Below, piece after piece: positions 34,817 through 43,614 of a DNA stretch of 64,000 nucleotides (its first letter is position 1; every line of letters starts with the position of its first letter). The stretch lies in assembly GCA_028289545.1 (NCBI GenBank), contig JANQPG010000029.1, forward strand, positions 32,687-96,686. Direction: 5' to 3'. This stretch comes from Woeseiaceae bacterium. GTDB lineage: Bacteria > Pseudomonadota > Gammaproteobacteria > Steroidobacterales > Woeseiaceae. A program made the position numbers and the translations under genes. The notes under the pieces were generated by a model. The model saw only the letters and a program-made list of their open reading frames with translations, made no database searches and was not told the origin of the DNA.

Positions 34817-36061
34817 TCATCGTGCGGCCGCTGCGGCGACCGCGAATGTATACACAAGCGCCACCATTCCATATAAGCCGATGACCACCGCCGTTACCGT
34901 CGAAAGCCAGACAATACCCCAGCCCAGATAGATGGAAACGATATTGTTGAGCAGAATTACGGTGGCGCATAGGCCCATCAAAATGGTTAGATTCGTCTGC
35001 TTACGCAGATACGCAAGAACTGGCGTAACTGAGCCGGCGATAAAGAAAAACGAAAGCCCGGCGGCGAGCGTTACGGAGATTCGAGTCAGATTCTGATAGT
35101 CCACGAGAAAGAACCTCTCGAGAGCAAGCGACGCCAGATATATCGCGCCCACGCTCAATCCCGCAAGCCCGACACTCATTGATAACTTGCGTACCAGTAA
35201 ATCCGAACGCAACGGCTCACCCGATTGAAAGGCTTGCCCGAAATCGATGGTATTCACGAAGTTCACGGACGCCAGGAAGATCATCGCGCCGGTCGCAATC
35301 TGATAGGACAACATATACACCGCAATGCTCTTGTCATCGGCGTACATTGGCAATAAAAACCGATCCAGGCCGGATGCCAGCATGAAGAGAGTCGTTCCCA
35401 GGTATACCGGCAGGCCCAACGCGATCAGTCTGCCGTAGTCCCGTTTTTGTCGTAGAGATATGCGCTTGAAGGGCTGGGCGGACCGTCCATACTTCAGCAT
35501 CAGCATTACATACAGCACGCCGACAAGGGCCGCCAAGCTGACCATGAATGTGGCAGCGGGTGATGCAAAAGATGCGAAGGATTCGTGGACGAAGTGTGCA
35601 ATCAGCCCGGTTGCCGTCAGCGACGCGGCCATGAGAATGTCCGGGACCAGCGACATATAGAAGCGTCGCCGTCGTCGAAAAACGGGCTCCAGAACGTAGA
35701 TCGGTATCAGAAGAACGAACGCAGCGATCCCCATCGTGTACTTTGGAAACAGATAGACGCTGAGCAAAGCGGCCGGCACGAATATCGATACCAGTTGTAG
35801 CAACAGATACAGACAAAACCGGTGTTCAGCTTCGTGACTCTCGGTCTGGAACATCGCAGTCTGCCCGTAATAACTGACGAAATAGCCGTTGGTCGCTCCC
35901 AGATTGGCGATTTGCAGGAACTTGGCGAGGAACATTGCCAGCAGTATTTGAGCGTACTCAGATTGAGGTATCACCCACGCCCCGAAGAGCAATGACAGAA
36001 AAACGGCGGCCGCGGTCAACGCGCGCTGGAATGCGTAACTCCGAAAAAAAACCTCGAGCAT
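34817..36061 (-). CDS. wzx: Wzx-type polysaccharide repeat-unit flippase
   Basis: A 414-residue polytopic membrane protein with about 12 hydrophobic segments and few charged residues between them, typical of the MOP/PST flippases that move undecaprenyl-linked repeat units to the periplasm. The first segments (LTAAAVFLSLLFGAWVI) and the LGATNGYFVSYYG element resemble Wzx family helices. No domain contradicts this. It lies between pseI and the capsule-type glycosyltransferase. Assigned by topology and context. Confidence 0.8.
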   Translation of the reverse strand: MLEVFFRSYAFQRALTAAAVFLSLLFGAWVIPQSEYAQILLAMFLAKFLQIANLGATNGYFVSYYGQTAMFQTESHEAEHRFCLYLLLQLVSIFVPAALLSVYLFPKYTMGIAAFVLLIPIYVLEPVFRRRRRFYMSLVPDILMAASLTATGLIAHFVHESFASFASPAATFMVSLAALVGVLYVMLMLKYGRSAQPFKRISLRQKRDYGRLIALGLPVYLGTTLFMLASGLDRFLLPMYADDKSIAVYMLSYQIATGAMIFLASVNFVNTIDFGQAFQSGEPLRSDLLVRKLSMSVGLAGLSVGAIYLASLALERFFLVDYQNLTRISVTLAAGLSFFFIAGSVTPVLAYLRKQTNLTILMGLCATVILLNNIVSIYLGWGIVWLSTVTAVVIGLYGMVALVYTFAVAAAAAR

Positions 36062-36120
36062 GCCGATAGCCCACAGCAGCTAAGTACAGCTGTCGACCGA
36101 GCGAATTTGCAACCGGACAA

Positions 36121-37167
36121 TCACTCGACCATCTCCCAGGTCAAAGGCGTACCCTTGTTCGCCGACACCTTGATCCGGCGACCAATAAGAGAATCGTAGT
36201 GCTTTGGAGGTAATCCGTATCCCGGCCGGACGCTGCGCAGGTTTTCCGGGGTAAACGAGTCTCCGGGCTTCATGTCCTCAGCAACGAATAAGGACCGCCG
36301 GAATATAGTATTTCCGCTTTCACTTGATTTTCTTGCGTAGTTTACGCTACCCAAAGCGCACCAGGCGGTACGTGCACCGGTGCATAAGTCGCCTAGCTGA
36401 GCTGGTTCGAGGGAGAAGCTGTCGTCCGGCCCTCCTGCGGATCTGTCGAGGGTAAAGTGTTTTTCGACGATTGAGGCACCAAGAGCTATGCTCGCGATTG
36501 CCGTCGTATTGTCCAGGGTATGATCCGAAAGTCCCGTTACCAAGCCGAAGCGTTCGATCATGTCGGTGATGGTTCGAAGATTGTAGTCCTCAGCAGGCGC
36601 CGGATAGCCGCTCACGCAGTGCAAGATGGCAAGCTGTTCGCAACCGCCTTCACGGGCTGCGTCGATAGCCTCCGAGATTTCGTTCATGTCCGCCATACCT
36701 GTGGATATGATCATCGGCTTACGCGTCGATGCCGCGTAACGGATCAACGGAAGATCAATTGCCTCAAACGACGCAATTTTGTAGGCCGGTGCGTTCAGAT
36801 CTTCCAGTAAGTCGACAGCCGTCCTATCGAACGGCGAAGAAAAGATCGTTATGCCGAGCTCACTTGCCCGATCGAAAATGGGTTTATGCCATTCCCACGG
36901 TGTGTAAGCGGACTCGTACAGTTCATAAAGTGTACGGCCTTTCCACAATCCCTCGGTGATCTTGAAAATCGGCGCGCTGCAATCCAGAGTAATTGTATCG
37001 GGACGATACGTTTGGATTTTGATCGCGTCTGCGCCGGCTTTCTGAGCTTCGACGACCAGCTCCAGAGCTCGATCCAGACTGCCGTTATGGTTTGCGGAGA
37101 GTTCTGCGATGATGTATGGGGGATAGCCCGGGCCTATTTCGCGATCGAGGATCTTAAGATCTACCAT
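36121..37167 (-). CDS. pseI: Pseudaminic acid synthase
   Basis: A 348-residue NeuB-family enzyme that condenses the 6-deoxy-2,4-diamino-altrose derivative with phosphoenolpyruvate to form pseudaminic acid. Typical segments are IIAELSANHNGSLDRA, DAIKIQTYRPDTITLDC, the PseI-type WKGRTLYELYESAYTPWEWH (distinguishing it from sialic and legionaminic synthases), ISTGMADMNEI and GLSDHTLDNTTAIASIALGA. A C-terminal SAF/antifreeze-like domain follows (about 285-348). It overlaps the formyltransferase gene by 14 bases. Confidence 0.95.
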   Translation of the reverse strand: MVDLKILDREIGPGYPPYIIAELSANHNGSLDRALELVVEAQKAGADAIKIQTYRPDTITLDCSAPIFKITEGLWKGRTLYELYESAYTPWEWHKPIFDRASELGITIFSSPFDRTAVDLLEDLNAPAYKIASFEAIDLPLIRYAASTRKPMIISTGMADMNEISEAIDAAREGGCEQLAILHCVSGYPAPAEDYNLRTITDMIERFGLVTGLSDHTLDNTTAIASIALGASIVEKHFTLDRSAGGPDDSFSLEPAQLGDLCTGARTAWCALGSVNYARKSSESGNTIFRRSLFVAEDMKPGDSFTPENLRSVRPGYGLPPKHYDSLIGRRIKVSANKGTPLTWEMVE

Positions 37168-37810
37168 TCTTTTCCGCCTTTTCGATTCTCACGATGTACG
37201 TACACCCGTGAATTTTGAAGTACGCCGGGTAGCGTTCCGGATCCGCCACGCGTAGCTTGTCAAACTGTTCAGCGATCGATGATGCCACGTCCAGCTCACT
37301 GTCTTCGGGACGACGCTTTCGATAATACGTGGCACCCGATTCCGGCTGGGACTCGGGCATTTCTCCAGCCGCAACCAATCGCAAAGCTTCGTCCATGAGC
37401 GCAACTTCGATGTCGAACAGCGCCGCGTTTATCTCGTCGTACAAAGCGTCTTTGGGTACCTGAAACTTGCGCTTCGCCCATATTGCGCCGGTGTCTACGC
37501 TGTCTGCGGCGTCAAGCAAGGAAACGGTAATGCAGGTTCCGCCCTCGAGGATCGTCCATATATGCGGGCTCCAGCCTCGCCCCTTTGGCAGGTCGCTGGC
37601 GTGCAGAACAAAAGCGTGACGATATCTTCCAAGCACATCGGGTTCAACCAGCTGCGTACACGAAACCAGAAACAGGATATCGCCTTCACGGCAGTCCGCC
37701 TTGTCCCTCAGAATTCGAACTGCGTGGGCGTTCCGGTGCTTGCCGACCCACTGCGTCAACCATCGATTGACCGGATGATTCTCGCTCGAGCAAACGATGT
37801 CTATCCTCAT
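37154..37810 (-). CDS. Formyltransferase-family enzyme of the pseudaminic acid block
   Basis: A 218-residue protein with the formyl_trans_N core: LHASDLPKGRGWSPHIW (His70) and SVDTGAIWAK (Asp106). The Asn normally two residues before the His is Val68. It has no C-terminal FMT domain, so it is not methionyl-tRNA formyltransferase. It lies between pseG and pseI, with a four-base overlap at its start and 14 at its end, where PseH would be expected. N-formylation of the 4-amino group added by PseC would give a 7-formamido pseudaminic acid, as known in Pseudomonas. That assignment is inferred. Confidence 0.82.
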   Translation of the reverse strand: MRIDIVCSSENHPVNRWLTQWVGKHRNAHAVRILRDKADCREGDILFLVSCTQLVEPDVLGRYRHAFVLHASDLPKGRGWSPHIWTILEGGTCITVSLLDAADSVDTGAIWAKRKFQVPKDALYDEINAALFDIEVALMDEALRLVAAGEMPESQPESGATYYRKRRPEDSELDVASSIAEQFDKLRVADPERYPAYFKIHGCTYIVRIEKAEKNGRS

Positions 37811-38931
37811 GATACAGGCACCTCTGTCAAATGGCGGGTTACCCGCTCCGCGCCCATGCCGTCACAAACTTCAGCCGCGCCGGCTGACAAACTCGCGAGG
37901 TTCGAGGGCTGACTCGCGAACATCACGCCGTCAATGAAGCGCTTCTCCCAATCAAAATCCTCGATGCGTCCAACAAGAACCGCAGCACCCGCCTTTTCCA
38001 GCGCGCGCGCACCAGGCGCTTGATTCTCGGCCAGAATCAGTACGACAGTTGGCAGCCCCAGGCAACAGCGTTCCCAGGCGGTACTGCCGCCTGCGCCGAT
38101 GGCAAGGTCTGCATCGGCCATCAGTTCCGCGATATTGGTGGCGTCCACCAGAACATCCGTCTTGCAGTGCATTTGCTTAGCTTGAGCAGCTACCGCTTCC
38201 AGCCACGGAGCCCGGCTGCTCAGGGTCACGCTTATCCGACACCCAGTGGGTAGGTTCCCCTGAGCCAGAATGTCGAGAATCTTACCGGTAGAATTGTCTT
38301 TGTCCATTCCTCCCATAGAGACAAACACGCGCTCGACTTCAGCAGAACCTCGGCGCGCGAGAGCACGCTCCCGAGACAGCGCAAACTCCGGTCGAATGAG
38401 GGCATACTCGGGTCCGATCAGACGCAGGCTGCGATCGGGCACCAGACCATCGTAGTCTTTGCTGGAGCGCCCAAGGTTCTGGTCGAGGAGGATATCGGCA
38501 TTGTGCTTACGGTCGGCGAGGTCGTCCAACACGAGAAGTTGTGCCGGTATTGGCACGGCTGCCGACTCCCACTCCGCGTCGAGTGCATAGTGATCGACCA
38601 CGACCCATTCAGGCCGAATGGTGTCGAGTGCCTGACGCGACTGCTCCGCATCGAGTTCCCAGTTGACGCCCAGCCATGATGAATGCGCGAGCGGCGGTCT
38701 GCGCCCGGACACTTCAACGGTAGAATCGCCAACCTTCGTCAGCTCCTGGACGACGTGTCCGCGCGCACGAATTTGTGCACTCATGTTCCCCGGCAGATCA
38801 CGACAAACAAAGTGGCAGAAGTAACCTCGCTCGCCAAGCGCATCGGCCAGGGTCAGGCAGCGCATTACGTGACCGCTACCGATTTCCACCGACGCGTCCA
38901 CGCGGAAGGCGATGTTTCGCATTGCGGTCAC
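37807..38931 (-). CDS. pseG: UDP-2,4-diacylamino-2,4,6-trideoxy-L-altrose hydrolase
   Basis: A 374-residue GT-B-like hydrolase that releases UDP before the PseI step. The start region FRVDASVEIGSGHVMRC holds the catalytic His21, followed by the WVVVDHYALD and LVLDDLADRKHN elements and the nucleotide-binding IGAGGSTAWERCCLGLP loop. The GTG at 38931 overlaps the SDR stop (GTGA); the ATG three codons later is an alternative start. SpsG of Bacillus is the same family. Confidence 0.93.
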   Translation of the reverse strand: MTAMRNIAFRVDASVEIGSGHVMRCLTLADALGERGYFCHFVCRDLPGNMSAQIRARGHVVQELTKVGDSTVEVSGRRPPLAHSSWLGVNWELDAEQSRQALDTIRPEWVVVDHYALDAEWESAAVPIPAQLLVLDDLADRKHNADILLDQNLGRSSKDYDGLVPDRSLRLIGPEYALIRPEFALSRERALARRGSAEVERVFVSMGGMDKDNSTGKILDILAQGNLPTGCRISVTLSSRAPWLEAVAAQAKQMHCKTDVLVDATNIAELMADADLAIGAGGSTAWERCCLGLPTVVLILAENQAPGARALEKAGAAVLVGRIEDFDWEKRFIDGVMFASQPSNLASLSAGAAEVCDGMGAERVTRHLTEVPVS

Positions 38932-39722
38932 CAGCTCGTAAATCCGCCGTCTACCGCAATCGTCGCCCCGTTCACAAAAGACGATGCTGAGGATGCGAGG
39001 AAAACCGTGGGCCCACCAATCTCGGCTGCCGCACCAATTCGCCCCAGCGGAACCTTCTTCGCTAGCCGATCGACGAACTCCGGCGAGCTGCGTGTGACGT
39101 CAGGAGCAGGGAACGGACCGGGCGCGATTGCGTTGACGCGAATCCCTTCGCTCCCCAATTCGCAGGCAGCGTATCGCGTGAACTGCAGTAGCGCTGCTTT
39201 TGCCGCGCCGTAGAACGGCGGATTCGACCCTTGAGGTGTGTCGTAGATTCGAAGGTCCGGGCTGACTTTCGCGTACATCGACGCAACGTTGATGACGGAC
39301 GCGTCACCGCTCTCTTCTACAGCAGCGCGAAGATTAGGCAGCGCAGTCGCAAGCGTCTGCTGTGCAGACACAAGTGCAATCTCGTATGCATCTCGGTATT
39401 GTTGCGCATCCGACGACTTGAGCGTGCCGCCGGAACCCGCGTAGGCATTGTTCACGAGTATGTGCAGCGGTGCAGACCCCAATGAGTGTATAAACGCCTC
39501 GATCCGGTCGGGATCGGTGATGTCGAACACCGCTGGCGTCGCGAGCAATTCATCCCTGCGCAGCTGTTCTACCAACTCATTGCAGCTGCTCGAATTTCGG
39601 CCGTTGACGTAAACGTGCGCCCCTTCCTCTGCAAGAGCCCGCGCCATGGAACGACCAAGATAGCCGGCCGCACCGGTGACCAGCGCGGACCTCCCTACAA
39701 GGCTGAAACGGTTTCTATTCAC
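38928..39722 (-). CDS. SDR oxidoreductase of the pseudaminic acid block
   Basis: A classical SDR of about 264 residues. It has ALVTGAAGYLGRSMA (cofactor), NNAYAG, the serine in INVASMYAK, and FYGAAKAAL (Tyr-x3-Lys). I prefer the GTG at 39722, which overlaps the upstream stop (GTGA) and has AAAGG about eight bases before it; a GTG at 39746 is possible. Its substrate is unknown; similar SDRs (PtmA-like) occur in flagellar nonulosonate loci. It is co-translated with the pseF-like fusion upstream and pseG downstream. Confidence 0.85.
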   Translation of the reverse strand: MNRNRFSLVGRSALVTGAAGYLGRSMARALAEEGAHVYVNGRNSSSCNELVEQLRRDELLATPAVFDITDPDRIEAFIHSLGSAPLHILVNNAYAGSGGTLKSSDAQQYRDAYEIALVSAQQTLATALPNLRAAVEESGDASVINVASMYAKVSPDLRIYDTPQGSNPPFYGAAKAALLQFTRYAACELGSEGIRVNAIAPGPFPAPDVTRSSPEFVDRLAKKVPLGRIGAAAEIGGPTVFLASSASSFVNGATIAVDGGFTSW

Positions 39723-41353
39723 TTGACTGCCTTTGCTGCTTGCCACTTTGCCGGGTCAAGGGTTTCGCTTCCAACAACAGGCCGAGACGCGTCTACGTGG
39801 GCTATGTCGTCTGCGCTGAGAAGAGGTTTGCGGAACAATTTTATATTCCGCTCTAACTGGACGAGGTTCTCGCAACCGACAACAACTCCGTCCACCCACG
39901 ACTGAGACTGCGCCCACGCCAGACAGAGGTCCGGCACGTCGTCTCGAGAAAGATCCTTCACGAGGCGCTTCAACCAGGACCGTATGGTAGACGAGTTCGA
40001 CACGTGTGCGGATCGCCAGGCACTTGGGTCGTCGCTCGCCAGCAATCCCTGAAGCAAGGTGCTTCTGACATGCACGATAAGCGCCCGGCGCTCGCGAACC
40101 TCCAGAAGCGCTGGCAAGACCTGCGCCCAACGGTGGTCCAAGACACTGTATGGCAACTGAATGTGGCTTACCGTTTCGTGTTCCAGCGCTGTCAGGAGTT
40201 CTTCCGGTGATTGGACCGACACGCCGATGTTGTCGACAGCACCGTTTGCCCGGAGCTCGCACAGTTGGCGCCAAATTCGTCCGTCATAAGCCTTGAGGTG
40301 ATACGCCCGGTGGAGGAGTAGCGTTCCAAGCCGCTGTGTCTGCAGCGACACGCAAGACTGAAGAACGCTGTTTTCCACGGCTTTTGTCACGACGTCGCCC
40401 GATGCCGACTCACCTAGACCGTCCAGCGGAGAAAGCTTGGTGATAACTTCGCATCGGCCTGCCCAACCGGATGCAAGCACGCGACCGATCGTAGACTCAC
40501 TATTGCCATAGGCCCGCGCCGTATCGATATACGGCACCCCATTGCCAATCGCCGTTTTGACCATTGCCCGACGCTCGTCGTCAGCCAGGTTACTGTGGTT
40601 GGTAATGCCGTATTGCATTCCCAATTGGGCCGCTCCCAACACAAACTTATCGACGGGCCCATCGCCATTCGGCTGAAACAGGCCGAGGGAAAGCCGCTCG
40701 ACCAGCGAACGCCAGCCGATTTCTACGGGATCGACGCCGGAAGGGAAGACGCGTAGTAACGATACAAAATCGTCGAAGCAATCCACCGTTGTCCGAAAAG
40801 ACGATTTCTGCATGGCTCGGTATCGCATGAAAGGCGTACTGCCGAACTTACGTCTTATGAACGGCGTGACGTGTTCGCGGTCGCTTTTCGTTTCTGCGAG
40901 TTTGTCCGCCTCGCGCAAATGCGCAAGCTTCGTCATCTCTACACTCACCCCGTGGGGAAGGCCCGATCGACGGTCAGTGGTCGTTATGTACTCCAGGCCT
41001 CTGTCGCAAAACTCCTGCTCGATCTCATCGATGAGTTCCCCGTTGGGAACGACGTTGTCAGCGGTAAGTCGTGTCACGATCGTGTCGTCGGCGTACGTTG
41101 ACAACGCGGCGACGAAACGCTTCAGTACATCGTCGAGCGGCCCTCGAAAGCAATCGACACCATGCTCTGCGGCCACAGCGGCCAAAGCGTCGTCCGACGA
41201 GCAGGTCGATGTCGCAAGGATCGTCTTGCGGCCGGTCGTAGCGGCCCGTTTGGCCGCTAGCACAAAAAGTGGAAGCCCATGAAACGTCAGAAGCGCCTTG
41301 CCCGGCAGACGCGACGATCCGCTGCGGGCCTGAATGACGACGACACGGCTCAT
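39719..41353 (-). CDS. Fusion of SpsF-type cytidylyltransferase and aldo/keto reductase (PseF role)
   Basis: A 544-residue two-domain protein. Residues 1-215 are a SpsF/CMP-nonulosonate synthetase domain: VIQARSGSSRLPGKALL, TRLTADNVVP and SDREHVTPFIR. Residues 235-530 are an aldo/keto reductase: FVLGAAQLGMQYGI, DTARAYGNSESTIG (Asp and Tyr of the active site), VITKLSP and LLHRAYH. No separate PseF is present, so the first domain probably makes CMP-pseudaminic acid, as SpsF does in the Bacillus sps operon. The reductase's target is unknown. It overlaps pseC by four bases. Confidence 0.88.
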   Translation of the reverse strand: MSRVVVIQARSGSSRLPGKALLTFHGLPLFVLAAKRAATTGRKTILATSTCSSDDALAAVAAEHGVDCFRGPLDDVLKRFVAALSTYADDTIVTRLTADNVVPNGELIDEIEQEFCDRGLEYITTTDRRSGLPHGVSVEMTKLAHLREADKLAETKSDREHVTPFIRRKFGSTPFMRYRAMQKSSFRTTVDCFDDFVSLLRVFPSGVDPVEIGWRSLVERLSLGLFQPNGDGPVDKFVLGAAQLGMQYGITNHSNLADDERRAMVKTAIGNGVPYIDTARAYGNSESTIGRVLASGWAGRCEVITKLSPLDGLGESASGDVVTKAVENSVLQSCVSLQTQRLGTLLLHRAYHLKAYDGRIWRQLCELRANGAVDNIGVSVQSPEELLTALEHETVSHIQLPYSVLDHRWAQVLPALLEVRERRALIVHVRSTLLQGLLASDDPSAWRSAHVSNSSTIRSWLKRLVKDLSRDDVPDLCLAWAQSQSWVDGVVVGCENLVQLERNIKLFRKPLLSADDIAHVDASRPVVGSETLDPAKWQAAKAVK

Positions 41354-42510
41354 TCGGCCAAGACGTTCCGCAGCGCTGTTACTACGTGCTCTTGCTGGGC
41401 CTCAGTCAAGTTGGGATGGAGAGGTAGTGTGACGGCAGACGAATAGTAGCGCTCGGCGGCCGGGAAATCGCCGGGGCCGAAGCCCAGACGCCTGTAGAAG
41501 GGTTGCAGATGTACCGGAATATAGTGGACATTTACACCAACGCCCTGTTCTCTCAAGGCGATGAAGACGTCTTTGCGCGACGGCGCGCAGCGCCCTTCCA
41601 CCAGCCGTATCACGTACAAGTGGTATGCAGAGTGCGAAGCCGGCATCTGAAACGGCGTAGCCACAGGAAGACCGCCGAGACGCGCATCGTAAACTGCAGC
41701 AAGTTCGTGTCTGCGTGCGACGTAGTCGGTCAGGCGATCCAGTTGGGACAACCCCAGGGCCGCATGGACGTCTGTCATACGATAGTTGAAGCCCAAACCG
41801 ACCTGTTCGTAGTACCAGGGCCCATCAGGATCGTGTTCCATCACCGCCGGATTCCGAGTAATGCCATGACTGCGCAGTAGCGACATCCGATCAGCCAATT
41901 CTGAATCGTTCGTCATCGCCATGCCGCCTTCCGCCGTGGTGACGATCTTGACGGGATGAAAGCTGAAAACCGTGATATCGCTGTGGGCGCAGTTGCCGAC
42001 CCGGGCCCCGCGATAACTCCCGCCGATTGCGTGGGAAGCGTCTTCGATGACGCGAAAACCGTACTTCTCGGAAAGCTGGCCAATGGCCTCCATATCGCAG
42101 GATTGCCCGCACATGTGAACCGGCACTACAACCTTCGGCAACCGGCCGGCGCCTTCCGCACGGTGCAGCTTCTCCGCCAGCCGCTCGGCGCACATGTTGA
42201 ACGTGTCCGGATCGATATCCACGAAATCGACGTCTGCACCGCAGTAGATACCGCAGTTAGCCGACGCGACAAAAGTAATCGGGCTCGTCCAGAGGAGGTC
42301 GCCCGGCCCCAGCTCGAGTGCCGCGCAAGCGATATGCAGTGCAGACGTTGCGCTATTCACCGCGACTGCGTAGTCGGCGGATACAAATTCTGCCACGGCC
42401 CCTTCAAACTTGGGTACGACGGGTCCTTGTGTAAGAAAATCGGACGTGAGTACTTCCAGAACTGCGTCGATATCGGCTTGGCGAATGTCCTGCCGGCCAT
42501 AGGGAATCAT
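41350..42510 (-). CDS. pseC: UDP-4-keto-6-deoxy-L-AltNAc aminotransferase
   Basis: A 386-residue DegT/DnrJ-family PLP aminotransferase. It starts MIPYGRQDIRQADIDAVL, typical of PseC. It has the PLP-lysine in FHPVKIVTTAEGG (Lys188) and EDASHAIG for cofactor binding. It adds the 4-amino group from glutamate to the PseB product. Its start shares one base with the pseB stop (TGATG). Confidence 0.95.
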   Translation of the reverse strand: MIPYGRQDIRQADIDAVLEVLTSDFLTQGPVVPKFEGAVAEFVSADYAVAVNSATSALHIACAALELGPGDLLWTSPITFVASANCGIYCGADVDFVDIDPDTFNMCAERLAEKLHRAEGAGRLPKVVVPVHMCGQSCDMEAIGQLSEKYGFRVIEDASHAIGGSYRGARVGNCAHSDITVFSFHPVKIVTTAEGGMAMTNDSELADRMSLLRSHGITRNPAVMEHDPDGPWYYEQVGLGFNYRMTDVHAALGLSQLDRLTDYVARRHELAAVYDARLGGLPVATPFQMPASHSAYHLYVIRLVEGRCAPSRKDVFIALREQGVGVNVHYIPVHLQPFYRRLGFGPGDFPAAERYYSSAVTLPLHPNLTEAQQEHVVTALRNVLAE

Positions 42511-43511
42511 CAGATGGCCCCGATCTTGTCAGCGTTGGATTCGATCCAGCTACGCAGGCCTTCGTCCGCCATCCAGTCGGTGTTGTTATCGCTTGCGTAA
42601 ACGAAGTCGTCAGCCACCTTGACTCCATCCTTTATGCGTCTCTCACAGGTCGCCCAGTCGTTGATGGCAGGAAGAATCTTGAAATGCTCGGCGTACTCAT
42701 AGGTATAGGGAGAGTCCTCCAACCCGACCATTTGCTCATGAATCTTTTCACCGGGTCGAATGCCTATCGTCTCCAGTTTGGCGTCCGGTGCGATTACTCG
42801 GGCGATGTCCGTGACCTTCATCGAGGGAATTTTCTTGACGTAGATCTCCCCCCCGATCATGTCATTAAAGGCATGCCATACCAGCCCTACACCCTGCTCC
42901 AGCGAGATCATGAAACGGGTCATTCGCGGGTCAGTGATCGGCAAAGTTCCCCGATCCCGAATCGACATAAAAAACGGAATCACCGAACCACGCGACCCCA
43001 TTACGTTGCCGTAGCGCACAACCGAGAAGCTCGTATCGTGCCCGCCGACGTAGGAATTCCCCGCAACAAACAACTTGTCCGATGCGAGCTTTGTTGCGCC
43101 GTAAAGATTGATCGGACTACTGGCCTTGTCGGTGGACAAGGCAACCACGCGCTTGACGCCCTTATCGATGCAAGCATCAATCAGGTTCATGGCGCCTATG
43201 ACGTTCGTCTTGACGCACTCGAAAGGGTTGTACTCCGCGGTCGGAACTATCTTTGTTGCAGCTGCGTGGACCACATAGTCTACACCGTCCAGAGCGCGAT
43301 AGAGACGATCCCGGTCACGAACGTCCCCGATGAAGAAGCGGACTCGCGCATCGGATTCATACTTTTTTGCCATCTCCCATTGCTTCATCTCATCCCGAGA
43401 CAATACGATGATCTTCTTCGGATCGAACTTTGCCAGCGTCATCGGGATGAACGCATGCCCGAACGAACCCGTGCCGCCTGTTACAAGAATTGTGCTACCG
43501 TCCAGCATCAA
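42510..43511 (-). CDS. pseB: UDP-GlcNAc 4,6-dehydratase (inverting)
   Basis: A 333-residue SDR that dehydrates UDP-GlcNAc and inverts C5, the first committed step to pseudaminic acid. It has VTGGTGSFGHAF (cofactor), the active-site STDKASSPINLYGATK (Thr127, Asp128, Lys129; Tyr137, Lys141) and FSVVRYGNVMGSRGS. Unlike the WbpM-like protein at 17666-19651 it is soluble and retains Tyr. Two ATG codons stand in a row at the start. Confidence 0.96.
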   Translation of the reverse strand: MMLDGSTILVTGGTGSFGHAFIPMTLAKFDPKKIIVLSRDEMKQWEMAKKYESDARVRFFIGDVRDRDRLYRALDGVDYVVHAAATKIVPTAEYNPFECVKTNVIGAMNLIDACIDKGVKRVVALSTDKASSPINLYGATKLASDKLFVAGNSYVGGHDTSFSVVRYGNVMGSRGSVIPFFMSIRDRGTLPITDPRMTRFMISLEQGVGLVWHAFNDMIGGEIYVKKIPSMKVTDIARVIAPDAKLETIGIRPGEKIHEQMVGLEDSPYTYEYAEHFKILPAINDWATCERRIKDGVKVADDFVYASDNNTDWMADEGLRSWIESNADKIGAI

Positions 43512-43614
43512 CGCTTACCTCGATTTCATTGATTGAGTTGTCGCAACGTATCGAGAACGATACGCCGACCATAGACGCAACGACGTACCCACTGCCGGCC
43601 AATCGGTCTGGAGC

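Noticed and set aside
33400..34872. Longer form of the capsule-type glycosyltransferase starting at 34872
   Set aside because: The first 32 residues overlap the wzx coding end and look random; the protein-like sequence starts at Met33 (MSKVIVYNRPWCF).
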